DNA of 13,324 nt from Puniceicoccaceae bacterium (GCA_003567255.1 PWZW01000199.1:1-13324); one strand, 5' to 3'. Shown: positions 1-8,083, counted from the stretch's first letter. Notes: generated from the letters alone by a model not told the origin. Numbers and translations: made by a program.

Positions 1-15
1 AAGCCGATTCAATGC

Positions 16-861
16 CTAGCGGAAGCAGAGAAAAGGTATCCGACACCGCCTTAACAGGTCTGTCGTCGTACTCCCAATCAACAATTCACGAATTCGGCTG
101 TGCCCATAGGCACCCGCGACCAGAAGGTCGATTTCCATGTCCTCCACATAGTTCGTGATCGCGGTCCCCGCTTCACCGGAAAGCATTTCAAATCGAGCCT
201 TGATATTTTTCGTTTTCAAAGAGGCCTCCACTTCCTTGAGTCCGGAGAGTGTCTTATCATCGTCATCGCCGACCTCAGCAACCGAAACGACATAAAGTTC
301 CAAACCCTTGAAGAGGGGTGAAGCACTAATCCACTCCAATGCGCGCCGAGCACTCTTCCCTCCGTCATAGGCGAGGAGTACCCGCTTAGTGTCTGTAAAT
401 TTACGGGAAGTAATCAAACACGGCCGGGTCGCCGAGCGTACCACCCGCTCCAACATTGAACCAAGGTGTCCCTTCGCAAAATTCGCGTTTTCCCCACGCT
501 TCCCGAGCAGGATCAAGTCACACTTTTCCTCAAAATCTCCAATCGAATCCACCAACAATCCGGTGCGATGATAGCATTTAAGTTTTTCTCCCATCCCGGC
601 TTCCTCAAAAATACGCTTTGTCGAGGCTTCGATGAGCTTCGCCTTCGTTTTTTCCAGCTCTTGCATTTGCCCAACCACTCCTTGGTAGGGCTGAATTCCC
701 AAGCTACCGCTCAAGTCGACAATCGCGGGAACCTCAAACTGGCGGAGGTCTGAGACGTAAAGCGCACTCACTTGGGCATTGAGCCGTTTGGCCGCCCAAG
801 CAGCGTATTGGCAGCAGACTTCACCGTAGGCAGAGCCGTCGTTACAAACTAAAAGTTTCAT
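16..861 (-). CDS. Tandem-domain universal stress protein (UspA family)
   Basis: A 281-residue cytoplasmic protein made of two USP domains (about 1-152 and 158-281). The first begins with the usual strand followed by Asp-Gly (KLLVCNDGS), the second with RVLLAYDGG. The nucleotide-binding signature G-2X-G-9X-G-S/T is exact in the second domain (GAYGHSRIRELLIGST, about residues 247-262). In the first domain the spacing is one residue longer (GKRG...HLGS), so both halves may bind ATP but the second is the more canonical. Family members bind ATP or act as stress-responsive regulators; the specific partner cannot be read here. The gene is divergent from the ridA-like gene. The sequence just before the ATG is CCTCC-rich, the opposite of a Shine-Dalgarno sequence, so initiation is probably SD-independent. 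The antiporter in this window also carries two USP domains. Confidence 0.9.
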   Translation of the reverse strand: MKLLVCNDGSAYGEVCCQYAAWAAKRLNAQVSALYVSDLRQFEVPAIVDLSGSLGIQPYQGVVGQMQELEKTKAKLIEASTKRIFEEAGMGEKLKCYHRTGLLVDSIGDFEEKCDLILLGKRGENANFAKGHLGSMLERVVRSATRPCLITSRKFTDTKRVLLAYDGGKSARRALEWISASPLFKGLELYVVSVAEVGDDDDKTLSGLKEVEASLKTKNIKARFEMLSGEAGTAITNYVEDMEIDLLVAGAYGHSRIRELLIGSTTTDLLRRCRIPFLCFR

Positions 862-1011
862 GAGGCGTAGGAGGTTGGGGTTTTCGGTAATAATGCCTTA
901 AACACTAACCAAAATATTATCCCTGATGCTGGTGTTGGCAATGTTTTCCGAGCTCAAGCATGCCGAATATCTCCTTGCGCAGGTCGTTACATTTGCTCAT
1001 CGCTGTAAAGC
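862..1011. promoter_or_regulatory. Divergent intergenic region between usp and ridA-like gene
   Basis: These 150 bases must hold the promoters of both divergent genes. The stretch around 885-920 is AT-rich. I could not assign convincing -35/-10 pairs, and neither start codon has a good Shine-Dalgarno sequence (the ridA-like ATG is preceded by TGTAAAGC). No small reading frame or RNA gene was recognised. Confidence 0.4.
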
Positions 1012-1473
1012 ATGAATATCGAAGCACAGATGGAATCCCTTGGTCTGCAACTACCAGCGGCACCCGCCCCAGCGGGTAGCTACATCCCTGCCCTTAAAAC
1101 CGGCTCCCTGCTCTACCTTTCCGGTGCCATTTGCATGGTCGAGGGTGCGATGACGCATACCGGAAAGGTCGGCGAGATTCGTAACCTAACCTACGCCCAG
1201 GAAGCTGCAAAGGTGTGCGCCCTTAACCTTCTGGCCGCAGCAAAGCAGGAGCTCGGTTCACTCGATAGGGTGACGCGGATTGTTTGCCTAAACGGATTTA
1301 TCAACGGTGCCGCCGGATTTTCCGATGCACCTTTGGTGATGAACGCCGCGTCCGAGCTAATGCTTAGTATTTTTGGAGAAAACGGCAAACATACCCGCGC
1401 TGCCGTCACTGTCGCTGGACTCCCCAAGGATTCAACCGTTGAAATCCAAGCGGTTTTTGAGGTTTCCGACTAG
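1012..1473 (+). CDS. RidA/YjgF/YER057c/UK114 family protein
   Basis: A 153-residue protein covering the whole RidA fold. Members with the catalytic arginine hydrolyse reactive enamine/imine intermediates such as 2-aminoacrylate released by PLP enzymes, in the cytoplasm, usually as trimers. Arg129 (in HTRAAVTVAGLPKD) and Glu144 (in VEIQAVFEV) sit where the functional Arg105 and Glu120 of E. coli RidA lie, so imine deaminase activity is plausible. The protein is longer than the usual ~128 residues, with an N-terminal stretch MNIEAQMESLGLQLP, and resembles the longer RidA subgroup rather than RidA proper. A GspF-like gene follows 70 bases later on the same strand; they may be co-transcribed, with no evident functional link. 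Family assignment is strong; substrate is unknown. Confidence 0.9.
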   Translation: MNIEAQMESLGLQLPAAPAPAGSYIPALKTGSLLYLSGAICMVEGAMTHTGKVGEIRNLTYAQEAAKVCALNLLAAAKQELGSLDRVTRIVCLNGFINGAAGFSDAPLVMNAASELMLSIFGENGKHTRAAVTVAGLPKDSTVEIQAVFEVSD

Positions 1474-1543
1474 TTTACGTTTACTGCGATTTCCTCCATG
1501 AGGATTTCTCGAGGCCGGTATCCAGACCACACTGTACAAGATT

Positions 1544-2512
1544 ATGCTTCTTTCGAGTAGCCGATTGGCAAACGCGTATTTGCATCTGTCTCAACACCTC
1601 GAAGCCGGTATCAGTTTACCAGATGCTTTCCGCACCTGTCTCTTTCTTCCCGCTGAAAAGCGCTCCAAGCTCGCAACGCTTTTGGAGACGGCGCACGCCG
1701 CAGAATCCACCCTGCACTCAGCAGGCTCTTTTCTTCCGCTCACGGATCGAGTCGCCATCGCAGCAGCCTTTGAGTCTGGGAACTTAGCTGAAACCTTCCT
1801 AAGGCTCTCTGAACGGCGCGCGCAGTTAGGTGCGACTGTGTACAAAGCTGCCTTAGGCTTTGCCTATCCACTGGCGATATACCATCTTTTCGCACTTCTG
1901 ATTCCCCTCTCACGCATGTTCAATTTGGATACTGGATTCAGCTGGAATGCCCCTGTTCATATCGCGCAATCCGCCGCTTTGATCCTCCCCATCTGGACCA
2001 TTGGCGGGGTTTTCGTTTTTTCAAAAAGCGCTCAGGAAAGCATCCTACCAAAAGTTTTTGCGGGTTTACCCTTTTTAAAATCGTATCGCACATCAAAGAA
2101 CCTCGGTGATTTCACCTATACGCTTGCTCTCCTCCTTAACGCCGGTGTTCCCATAGCGCAGGCCTGGCAGCGAGCCACCTCCACGGTAAATAGCAAACCC
2201 TTAAGGCATTTGAACAAAGAGGTTCAAGCCCATCTCGCGATTGGCGAAGATCCGCTTAACTCGTTAAAGTCGTCGGATTTTCTTCCGCCGGAATTTCTTT
2301 CCTATTACGAGAGCGGCGCTCGATCTGGAAAGCTCGTCGAAAATCTGTTTCTCCTGGGAGCCCAGTTCCAGAGGAAGGCGAACCATGCGATGACGATCGC
2401 CGTGATATTTTACCCATTGCTTACCTTTTTCCTGGTGGCCGGATTTATGGCGTTCGCCCTGGCAACCATATACGTCGCTTACTTGAAAGAGCTACTGATG
2501 CTTTTCAACTAG
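1544..2512 (+). CDS. Type II secretion/type IV pilus inner-membrane platform protein (GspF/PilC family), short
   Basis: A 322-residue polytopic inner-membrane protein with the duplicated T2SSF domain. The first copy is about residues 8-115 (ANAYLHLSQHLEAGISLPDA; AAFESGNLAETFLRLSERR), the second about 190-300 (FTYTLALLLNAGVPIAQAW; YYESGARSGKLVENL). Hydrophobic segments fall near 102-122, 143-160 and 283-310. Full-length GspF/PilC proteins are about 400 residues; this one lacks the ~70-residue cytoplasmic N-terminus that normally precedes the first domain. GspF/PilC form the platform that couples the secretion or pilus ATPase to pseudopilin assembly. No ATPase, pseudopilin, secretin or prepilin peptidase gene lies in the window, so this is an orphan copy. 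It could work with a system encoded elsewhere or be a diverged paralogue. The start is the first ATG; its Shine-Dalgarno is weak. Confidence 0.8.
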   Translation: MLLSSSRLANAYLHLSQHLEAGISLPDAFRTCLFLPAEKRSKLATLLETAHAAESTLHSAGSFLPLTDRVAIAAAFESGNLAETFLRLSERRAQLGATVYKAALGFAYPLAIYHLFALLIPLSRMFNLDTGFSWNAPVHIAQSAALILPIWTIGGVFVFSKSAQESILPKVFAGLPFLKSYRTSKNLGDFTYTLALLLNAGVPIAQAWQRATSTVNSKPLRHLNKEVQAHLAIGEDPLNSLKSSDFLPPEFLSYYESGARSGKLVENLFLLGAQFQRKANHAMTIAVIFYPLLTFFLVAGFMAFALATIYVAYLKELLMLFN

Positions 2513-2515
2513 GCC

Positions 2516-2545
2516 AAAAAACTCCCAGAGGATTACGTCAATCCT
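2516..2545 (-). terminator. Weak hairpin plus T-tract at the end of the cvfB-like gene
   Basis: Read on the minus strand, AGGATT and AATCCT can form a 6-bp stem with a 5-base loop (2545 to 2529) overlapping the TGA stop of the S1-domain gene. Seven bases later comes a run of six T (2521-2516). The gap to the T-run and the weak stem make this a marginal intrinsic terminator; it lies between convergent genes, where one would be expected. Confidence 0.3.
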
Positions 2546-3380
2546 TGGTGAGCGCGATCCCTGTAGCGGTAAAACAGATGCGACGGGTTTTGTAGAGCGC
2601 CCCCAACGCTTGCTTGAACGCCTTTTTACTGGTGTTGAAGCGCTTGCGGATTTCCTCCGGCGCGGACTTATCGTTTACCTCAAGCGAACCTCCTGCCTTT
2701 TCCACTTCCCCCAGAATTAGCTCTGCCAGACCCCCGACCCGCTCATAACCAGAGGGATCTCGACGGAGGTCAATTTTTCCGCCAGAGCGCACTTTCTTTA
2801 TGTATCCGGTGAATTGGTCTCCCGTCTCCAACTTATCCGAGGTCTCCTCGTGGTAGAGCAGTCCACGGTAACGCTTGTCCACGATCGCTTTATACCCCAA
2901 CGGTGAGTCTCCGTAGATAAGTACGTGAACTGGATCATTCGGTTCATACTCGGGAAGCGAGTCCGGAAGATATCGGTGAAGCTTAGTCGATGCCGCTATT
3001 CTGCGCGTGTACTGATCAACGTAAATCGCAACGACAATGCCATCGCCTTTGTAAAGCGGTAGGCCATCCTGTTCGCGAAAGGGTAACAACAGATCTTTCG
3101 CCAGGCCCCAATCCAAAAAAGCTCCCACTTGCTCGTTCACGCTCACTACCTCGAGGTAGGCGATTTCTCCAACTTGAGCGTAGGGCGTTTCGGTCGTCGC
3201 AACCAAACGATCTTCCGAATCACTGTACACAAATACCCGAACGCTTTCCCCTACTTCCACGGACTCCGAAACATAACGCCGCGGCATCAGGATCAAACCA
3301 TCGGACCCTCCATCCAAATAAGCCCCATGATCCCCTTTTTGCTGGACCTTGAGTGTGTTGTATCTTCCAAGCTCTACCAT
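2538..3380 (-). CDS. CvfB/YitL-like S1 domain RNA-binding protein
   Basis: A 280-residue cytoplasmic protein, close to the usual CvfB (COG2996) length. It begins with the family-typical MVELGRYNTLKV, followed by tandem S1-like beta-barrels (for example the stretch from GEIAYLEVVSV, with GAFLDWGLAKDLLLP), a third S1-like unit (GDQFTGYIKKVRSGGKIDL), and a C-terminal winged-helix-like part (SAPEEIRKRFNTSKKAFKQALGALYK). CvfB proteins bind RNA and affect virulence or global expression in Gram-positive bacteria; the role here is unknown. I chose the ATG at 3380: AGGA lies at 3391-3394, and the homologous N-terminus starts there. A GTG at 3404 in the same frame would add eight residues but would place that AGGA inside the gene. 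It follows the antiporter on the same strand with about 97 bases between. Confidence 0.85.
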   Translation of the reverse strand: MVELGRYNTLKVQQKGDHGAYLDGGSDGLILMPRRYVSESVEVGESVRVFVYSDSEDRLVATTETPYAQVGEIAYLEVVSVNEQVGAFLDWGLAKDLLLPFREQDGLPLYKGDGIVVAIYVDQYTRRIAASTKLHRYLPDSLPEYEPNDPVHVLIYGDSPLGYKAIVDKRYRGLLYHEETSDKLETGDQFTGYIKKVRSGGKIDLRRDPSGYERVGGLAELILGEVEKAGGSLEVNDKSAPEEIRKRFNTSKKAFKQALGALYKTRRICFTATGIALTKD

Positions 3381-3477
3381 TGAGCTGTATTCCTGACAAA
3401 TCACAGCAGCCGATGCGAGCTTAACTCACCACCTCAACCTATAAGCCCGGGAATTCAGACTTTATGCGCTTTAATGC

Positions 3478-5976
3478 CTAATAAAGGTCGTTGAGGGGTT
3501 TTAGCCCGTTAAAAGCATGGCCTTCGTCACTGGCTTCTCTCAGAGTACGAATCACTTTCTCATCCCGAAAAAAGGTCGCCGTATTTCTTAATAAGCTAAG
3601 GTGCATTTCTGCGGAGGCTCCCACTGGTGCAATCAGGGCCAGTAAGATCCCCAGAGGCTGGCCCGCGTGGGGAAGCTCCAGGTACGGCTCCGCCAAACTA
3701 GCCACCCACAGCTTGGGCCCGGCCAAAGACCGTTCGCGCCCGTGAATTAAGTAAACCCCTTCTCCTACCTCAATCGGATATTCATCCGCACTGCTGAGCA
3801 GGGTTTTTAAGATTTTAGCCTTCAGCTCCGGGCGCTCAGGAAACGAGTCGGACAACATTTCCTCAAGCAATTTTTCCAAAGTAGCGGCAGACAGTCCGAG
3901 CTTTACCTGCGGCGGTTCCAAAAGCGCTACCCTTTCAAATACCTCCTTTTCGCGCGAGCTTCCCTCTTCGCGTTCCCTGTCTTCATCCTCATCCGGAGGA
4001 TAAAGCACAAGAAACTGATTTTCCGGATAGGCTTCGGCGATGAGTCGCGGCAGCGATTCAAGTTCCGCAGACCATGACATGCGATGACTTCGTGCGCTTA
4101 ACAGGATGATTAAATCGCTTTCCACGACAACCTCACTGAGTTCGCCGATCAGGCCGCGCATTTTTGGGATGACCTCCGCCGTCACTTTCACATCCGGCCG
4201 CGTGCGGCGCAGGATTTTCTCCATCCGTTTGGAATTGCATGTCGGTCCGATCACATGAAGCGGCGCGGATAACTGTTGGCTCAATACCTTCACATGGTGG
4301 AGCGTTTCCGCGAATGTGGGCTCAAACTCACCCGACTTGGGCACCGCTAAAATGATTCGCCGCACCGAGGAAAGGGCACGGGTGATCTTTGCCACAAAAA
4401 CGGTCTGCCGACTCTGCATCAGTAACTGGTCCAAAACCCCACCAAAAATACGATGCGCAAACGAGGTTCGCCCACTCCACCCGATCACAATCGTGGTAAT
4501 TTGCTGCTCAGGCAGCGTCCGGCGGATGCCCTCGGCAATATTAATATCCACCCGAGATATCGGATACACAGGACACTGGCCAGCGCTTCCTCGAATCGAT
4601 GCGCGCGCCAATAACTTTTCCGATGCGGCCAGCTTTTGCGCAACGTCTACACCCTCCGTTACAATCGCCATTGGATAAATGGGGTCGCGCGATTTAGGCT
4701 CCCGCAGTAGCAATGCCAAATCGATCAATGGATCAACCGAATCCGGATTTGCCACCGGAATGAGAATCCGTTGAGGCAACTCCCCAAATTCCACCAAATC
4801 GTCCTGTGCTTCAGATGCCATTTGCTTACCCCACCGCTCCGTGCAATACGGCCCTATCAGCGTAGTCACCAAAATCATAATAATGGCGCCGTTCACCACT
4901 GCGTCCGAAAATAAGCCGAGATTGAAACCCACGATGACCGCAGCCAAGGTTGCCGCCGCCTGGTTCACACTCATCCCAAATAAAACCCAACTTCCCGCAG
5001 TTGAGTATCCGAGGAGCTTTCCAGCCAAGAAGGCAGCCATCAACTTCGTGACCACAACCGTCAAACTCATCGCTACGATGGTTTGAATCGTCACCCAGTC
5101 ACTGATCAAGGCCCGTGGGTCGACCAACATTCCCACCGACAACAAAAACATGGGTACGAGCAATGTTCGCCCAACAAACTGAATACGGTTCATCAAAGGG
5201 CTACGCTCTGGAATTAAGCGGTTAAGCGCGATTCCACAGAGAAATGCTCCAAGGATGGGCTGCAAGCCAGCGATTTCCGCCAGCCACGCAAACAAGAAGA
5301 GCATAAGGATCGTGAACAAAAAGTCGCGGGCTCCTTCGTCTGGCACATAACGATAGAACCACCTCGCTAAGGGTGGCAGGACGAAAAACACCAGCATCCC
5401 AAAAACTCCAAGAAAAACCGTAAAGAGCACCCAAAAAGCAATGCCACCGCTCTCCAAAACCGTGTTTGCGACAACTGCCAAAACCAGGATGGCAGCTGTA
5501 TCGGTCATGATCGTTCCACCAACACAGGTGGTCACCGGTACACTCCGAACGATACCCAACCGCGCCGCTATTGGATAGGAAAGCAAGGTATGGGAGCCAA
5601 ACATACTGCCTAGCAATATCGCCGAGGGTACGGAGAAATTTAGCCAGTAAATAGCGACAAGGAACCCGACGAATTGCGGGATGAGGTAGGAAATTCCCCC
5701 AAAGACAATACTGTGCCGCCGATACTTACGAAACCGTCCTAAATCGATTTCCAGTCCGGCGACAAATACAATAAAGAGCAGTCCCGCTTGGCCCAGAAGG
5801 GTCACCAACTCCCCCCGCTCCAACAACCCTACGGCATTCGGACCGAGGATCACCCCAAAAATAATCAGACCAACAATTCCCGATATCCGGAAACGCTCAC
5901 AGAGTATCGGTACCAAGAGTGCAACACCAAGTAATGTAACCAGAAGAAGCGCTGAGTTTGTAATGGGAATTTCCAT
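3478..5976 (-). CDS. CPA2-type cation:proton antiporter with two USP domains and a C-terminal PTS EIIA-like domain
   Basis: An inner-membrane antiporter of 832 residues counted from the ATG at 5976. The Kef/NapA-like transport domain covers about residues 5-380, with some twelve hydrophobic segments. It includes GLEIDLGRF and a TM5-6 motif TDTAAILVLAV, whose Asp (about residue 159) fits the ion-binding acidic residue of the CPA2 family. Cytosolic USP-like domains follow (about 402-530 from RILIPVANPDS, and 538-660 from RRIILAVPKSG), then an acidic linker (DEDEDREREEG) and an EIIA type-2 domain (about 690-822). The EIIA phospho-acceptor histidine position is kept as LIHGRER, near residue 745. 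It probably exchanges Na+ or K+ for H+, gated by nucleotide and PTS-phosphorylation signals; the ion cannot be told. A TTG at 5994 would add six residues; neither start has a clear SD. Confidence 0.88.
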   Translation of the reverse strand: MEIPITNSALLLVTLLGVALLVPILCERFRISGIVGLIIFGVILGPNAVGLLERGELVTLLGQAGLLFIVFVAGLEIDLGRFRKYRRHSIVFGGISYLIPQFVGFLVAIYWLNFSVPSAILLGSMFGSHTLLSYPIAARLGIVRSVPVTTCVGGTIMTDTAAILVLAVVANTVLESGGIAFWVLFTVFLGVFGMLVFFVLPPLARWFYRYVPDEGARDFLFTILMLFLFAWLAEIAGLQPILGAFLCGIALNRLIPERSPLMNRIQFVGRTLLVPMFLLSVGMLVDPRALISDWVTIQTIVAMSLTVVVTKLMAAFLAGKLLGYSTAGSWVLFGMSVNQAAATLAAVIVGFNLGLFSDAVVNGAIIMILVTTLIGPYCTERWGKQMASEAQDDLVEFGELPQRILIPVANPDSVDPLIDLALLLREPKSRDPIYPMAIVTEGVDVAQKLAASEKLLARASIRGSAGQCPVYPISRVDINIAEGIRRTLPEQQITTIVIGWSGRTSFAHRIFGGVLDQLLMQSRQTVFVAKITRALSSVRRIILAVPKSGEFEPTFAETLHHVKVLSQQLSAPLHVIGPTCNSKRMEKILRRTRPDVKVTAEVIPKMRGLIGELSEVVVESDLIILLSARSHRMSWSAELESLPRLIAEAYPENQFLVLYPPDEDEDREREEGSSREKEVFERVALLEPPQVKLGLSAATLEKLLEEMLSDSFPERPELKAKILKTLLSSADEYPIEVGEGVYLIHGRERSLAGPKLWVASLAEPYLELPHAGQPLGILLALIAPVGASAEMHLSLLRNTATFFRDEKVIRTLREASDEGHAFNGLKPLNDLY

Positions 5977-6135
5977 GGATGGTGCCGCCGTCAAAGAGCC
6001 AAACCGACTGTCTCGTCTGCATGGCGATTATGGAACTATGGCTAGCCCAAGGACCTTAAAGCCGCAAGGTGCCAAATCATATATTCACGTAAGCGCGCCA
6101 AAAGGGCACCCGAAGAAATTTCGATCGACCAAACC
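5977..6135. other. Intergenic region upstream of the antiporter gene
   Basis: These 159 bases separate the end of the dnaA-linked gene from the antiporter start on the same strand. On the minus strand a short G-U containing hairpin (GTGCC, CTTTT loop, GGCGC, near 6095-6115) can be drawn, but no T-run follows, so I do not call a terminator. A promoter for the antiporter is expected here; no good consensus was found and no small gene is evident. Confidence 0.35.
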
Positions 6136-6639
6136 CTACATTGCTCCCTGTTCAGATAACACCTTTTGCAACTGCATCTGAAAGGTTTCAATGTCGCCAG
6201 GGTTTGGTCGATATTCTGGATTGGCACCGGGCAACAATCCGAGCTGCCCCATCTGGTCCAGCTGCCAACCCATCTTTTCACCATCGCTAAATGTTACCGA
6301 ACCACTGATGACCGCGCCCGGGCGAACCACCGCATCCACATCGACCGAGACGCGCCCCACAGCACCGCCTTCATCAACCAATTCAGGCTCAGTGACATCA
6401 TCCTCCTGAACTTCGGTGCGCTTCTCTTTCAAAGACTGCTCAGCCTCTGCTTCTTTTTTTGCGGCCTCCGCTTTTTTATCCACCAACTCAAGACCGAGAT
6501 CATCGACCAGAAAACGCACCTCCATAAACGTCATTGAACGTTTAAATTCCTCGTTCAAGCGCTTTTGTATGGAGGACAAGTCCTCACCAGCCTCCACCCA
6601 TGCAGCAACCGTTTTGTGAATAATTTCAGATTCTGACAT
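6136..6639 (-). CDS. Unnamed conserved-looking protein directly downstream of dnaA
   Basis: A 167-residue protein of unrecognised function, with no signal peptide or membrane segment, so presumably cytosolic. Three parts can be seen. Residues 1-53 are helical, with IIHKTVAAWVEAGEDLSSIQ then FMEVRFLVDDLGLEL, which could be a small helix-turn-helix-like or dimerisation unit. Residues 54-90 form a charged Ala/Lys/Glu linker, probably coiled coil. Residues 94-165 are beta-rich and glycine/proline-containing (VRPGAVISGSVTFSDGEKM; WQLDQMGQLGLLPG), ending in a helix. Its ATG lies 13 bases after the dnaA stop, in an A-rich spacer without a Shine-Dalgarno sequence, so it is almost certainly in the dnaA transcription unit. 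I recall similar proteins in Verrucomicrobiota, but no function is known to me; a role connected with replication is only a guess from position. Confidence 0.75.
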   Translation of the reverse strand: MSESEIIHKTVAAWVEAGEDLSSIQKRLNEEFKRSMTFMEVRFLVDDLGLELVDKKAEAAKKEAEAEQSLKEKRTEVQEDDVTEPELVDEGGAVGRVSVDVDAVVRPGAVISGSVTFSDGEKMGWQLDQMGQLGLLPGANPEYRPNPGDIETFQMQLQKVLSEQGAM

Positions 6640-6652
6640 AATATTTTTTTGT

Positions 6653-8062
6653 TTAACGGGCTTGAGACAACTGCCGTGAGAGATAATCCACCGACCGTTT
6701 TACAGAGACGTCTTGCTCAACCATATTCTCGACCTGCTTGCAGGCGTGAATGACCGTTCCGTGGTCTCTTCCGCCAAAAGCATCCCCAATTTCCTTAAGC
6801 GGTTGGCTGGTCAGGGTACGGCAGATATACATTGCGATCTGCCGGGGAAACACAATCGCATTCGTCCGCCGCCTACCTAACATGTCACTCTGCTTTATTT
6901 GGAAGTAATCAGCTACCTTTTTCTGTATCTGCTCAATCGTTACTTGTTGGAGAGTTTCTTCATGAAGAAGGTCCCCAAGCAGCCCTTCCACCGACGATAG
7001 ATCCAAGGTTTTGTTAATCAGCGAGGCATAGCTGTTAATTCGAGTCAATGCCCCCTCCATCCGCCGAACGTTTCGGGAAACCCGCTCAGCGAGAAAATGC
7101 ATTATTTCCTCGGAAAGCCTGATGTTCATCGTTTCCGCTTTCTTCTTCAGAATCGCTACCCGCGTTTCAAAGTCTGGCGGCTGAATGTCTGTCACCAAAC
7201 CCCACTGAAACCTGGAGATGAGTCGGTTTTCCAGCTTTTCAATTTCATTTGCTGGACGATCACTGGCCAGAAATATCTGCTTTCCCGCTTCAAAAAGCTC
7301 GTTAAATGTATGAAAAAACTCCTCCTGGGTGGAATCCTTTCCCGAAAGAAAGTGGATATCATCCACCAGCAACACATCCACGTTGCGATAATACTGCCGA
7401 AATTTTGTCAGCTTTTGCTCCCGAATTGCATGGATGAATTCATTCGTGAACTTTTCTGTGGACATGTACGCAATCCGCGCTTCGGGGTTGTTTTGGAGCA
7501 TTTGGTGCGCAACCGCGTGCATTAAGTGAGTTTTCCCCAACCCAGTTTCACCGAAAACAAACAGCGGATTATAGGCCCGCCCCGGAGCATTCGCAACGGC
7601 AATCGAGGCCGCGTGCGCAAGTTGATTGCCAGAGCCTACAATGAAGCTCTCGAAAGTATTTCGCGTATTTAAAAAGCGACTTGCTCCGTTTCGTTCCACG
7701 CCATTTCCAGACCGACGCTTTCGTCCATCTATGGATCCACCATTGACCCCATCCAACCGTGCCTCGCGCTTCTTAGACGAAATTGGCTCGTCCTTCTCCA
7801 CCGCCGCTTGCGCGGTGTCGATATTCACAGATATGGGACACCCTGCAAGTTCGGAAGCGCGGCGCTCAATCACATCCAGATAATTGCTCTCAATCCAGAT
7901 CGCGTTGAAGTCACTGGGGGCCTCCAAGCTCAAAACGTTGGACTCTGATCCAACGCAAGAAAGGTTCTCAAACCACATCTCAAAAACCTCTCCGGCAAAC
8001 AACGTACGCAGCTCGCCATAGACTCGGTCCCAAAGATTGGTGGATGTTGTGGATTTAGACAT
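6653..8062 (-). CDS. dnaA: Chromosomal replication initiator protein DnaA
   Basis: A 469-residue AAA+ initiator (E. coli DnaA has 467). Domain I is about 1-82, and a low-complexity domain II about 83-125 (SKKREARLDGVNGG). The ATPase domain has Walker A GETGLGKT (171-178), Walker B DVLLVDD (229-235) and sensor/arginine-finger region LASDRPANEIEKLENRLISR. Domain IV ends in the DnaA signature GGRDHGTVIHA (430-440). DnaA-ATP binds DnaA boxes and melts the origin. Arg399, Asp433 and His434, which contact DNA in E. coli, are kept, but position 435, Thr in E. coli, is Gly here. The ATG at 8062 starts MSKSTTSTNLWDRV; a GTG at 8083 would add seven residues and run up against the DnaA box at 8084, so the ATG is preferred. 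The next gene on the strand is not dnaN. Confidence 0.97.
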   Translation of the reverse strand: MSKSTTSTNLWDRVYGELRTLFAGEVFEMWFENLSCVGSESNVLSLEAPSDFNAIWIESNYLDVIERRASELAGCPISVNIDTAQAAVEKDEPISSKKREARLDGVNGGSIDGRKRRSGNGVERNGASRFLNTRNTFESFIVGSGNQLAHAASIAVANAPGRAYNPLFVFGETGLGKTHLMHAVAHQMLQNNPEARIAYMSTEKFTNEFIHAIREQKLTKFRQYYRNVDVLLVDDIHFLSGKDSTQEEFFHTFNELFEAGKQIFLASDRPANEIEKLENRLISRFQWGLVTDIQPPDFETRVAILKKKAETMNIRLSEEIMHFLAERVSRNVRRMEGALTRINSYASLINKTLDLSSVEGLLGDLLHEETLQQVTIEQIQKKVADYFQIKQSDMLGRRRTNAIVFPRQIAMYICRTLTSQPLKEIGDAFGGRDHGTVIHACKQVENMVEQDVSVKRSVDYLSRQLSQAR

Positions 8063-8083
8063 TTTCGGGTACTTACCCAGCAC

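Noticed and set aside
2990..3383. Plus-strand frames opposite the CvfB-like gene
   Set aside because: Antisense to a clear S1-domain protein, composition rich in Arg/Pro/Ser/His, no recognisable domain.
3381..3477. Terminator between the antiporter and the CvfB-like gene
   Set aside because: Only restriction-site-sized palindromes (CCCGGG, GAATTC) are present, with no stable stem plus T-run.
6042..6284. 80-residue minus-strand frame overlapping the end of the dnaA-linked gene
   Set aside because: Cys/Trp/Arg-rich composition without family resemblance, and it overlaps a better-supported frame; treated as a shadow.
7097..7525. 142-residue plus-strand frame opposite the DnaA ATPase domain
   Set aside because: Lies wholly antisense to highly conserved dnaA sequence and resembles no protein family.
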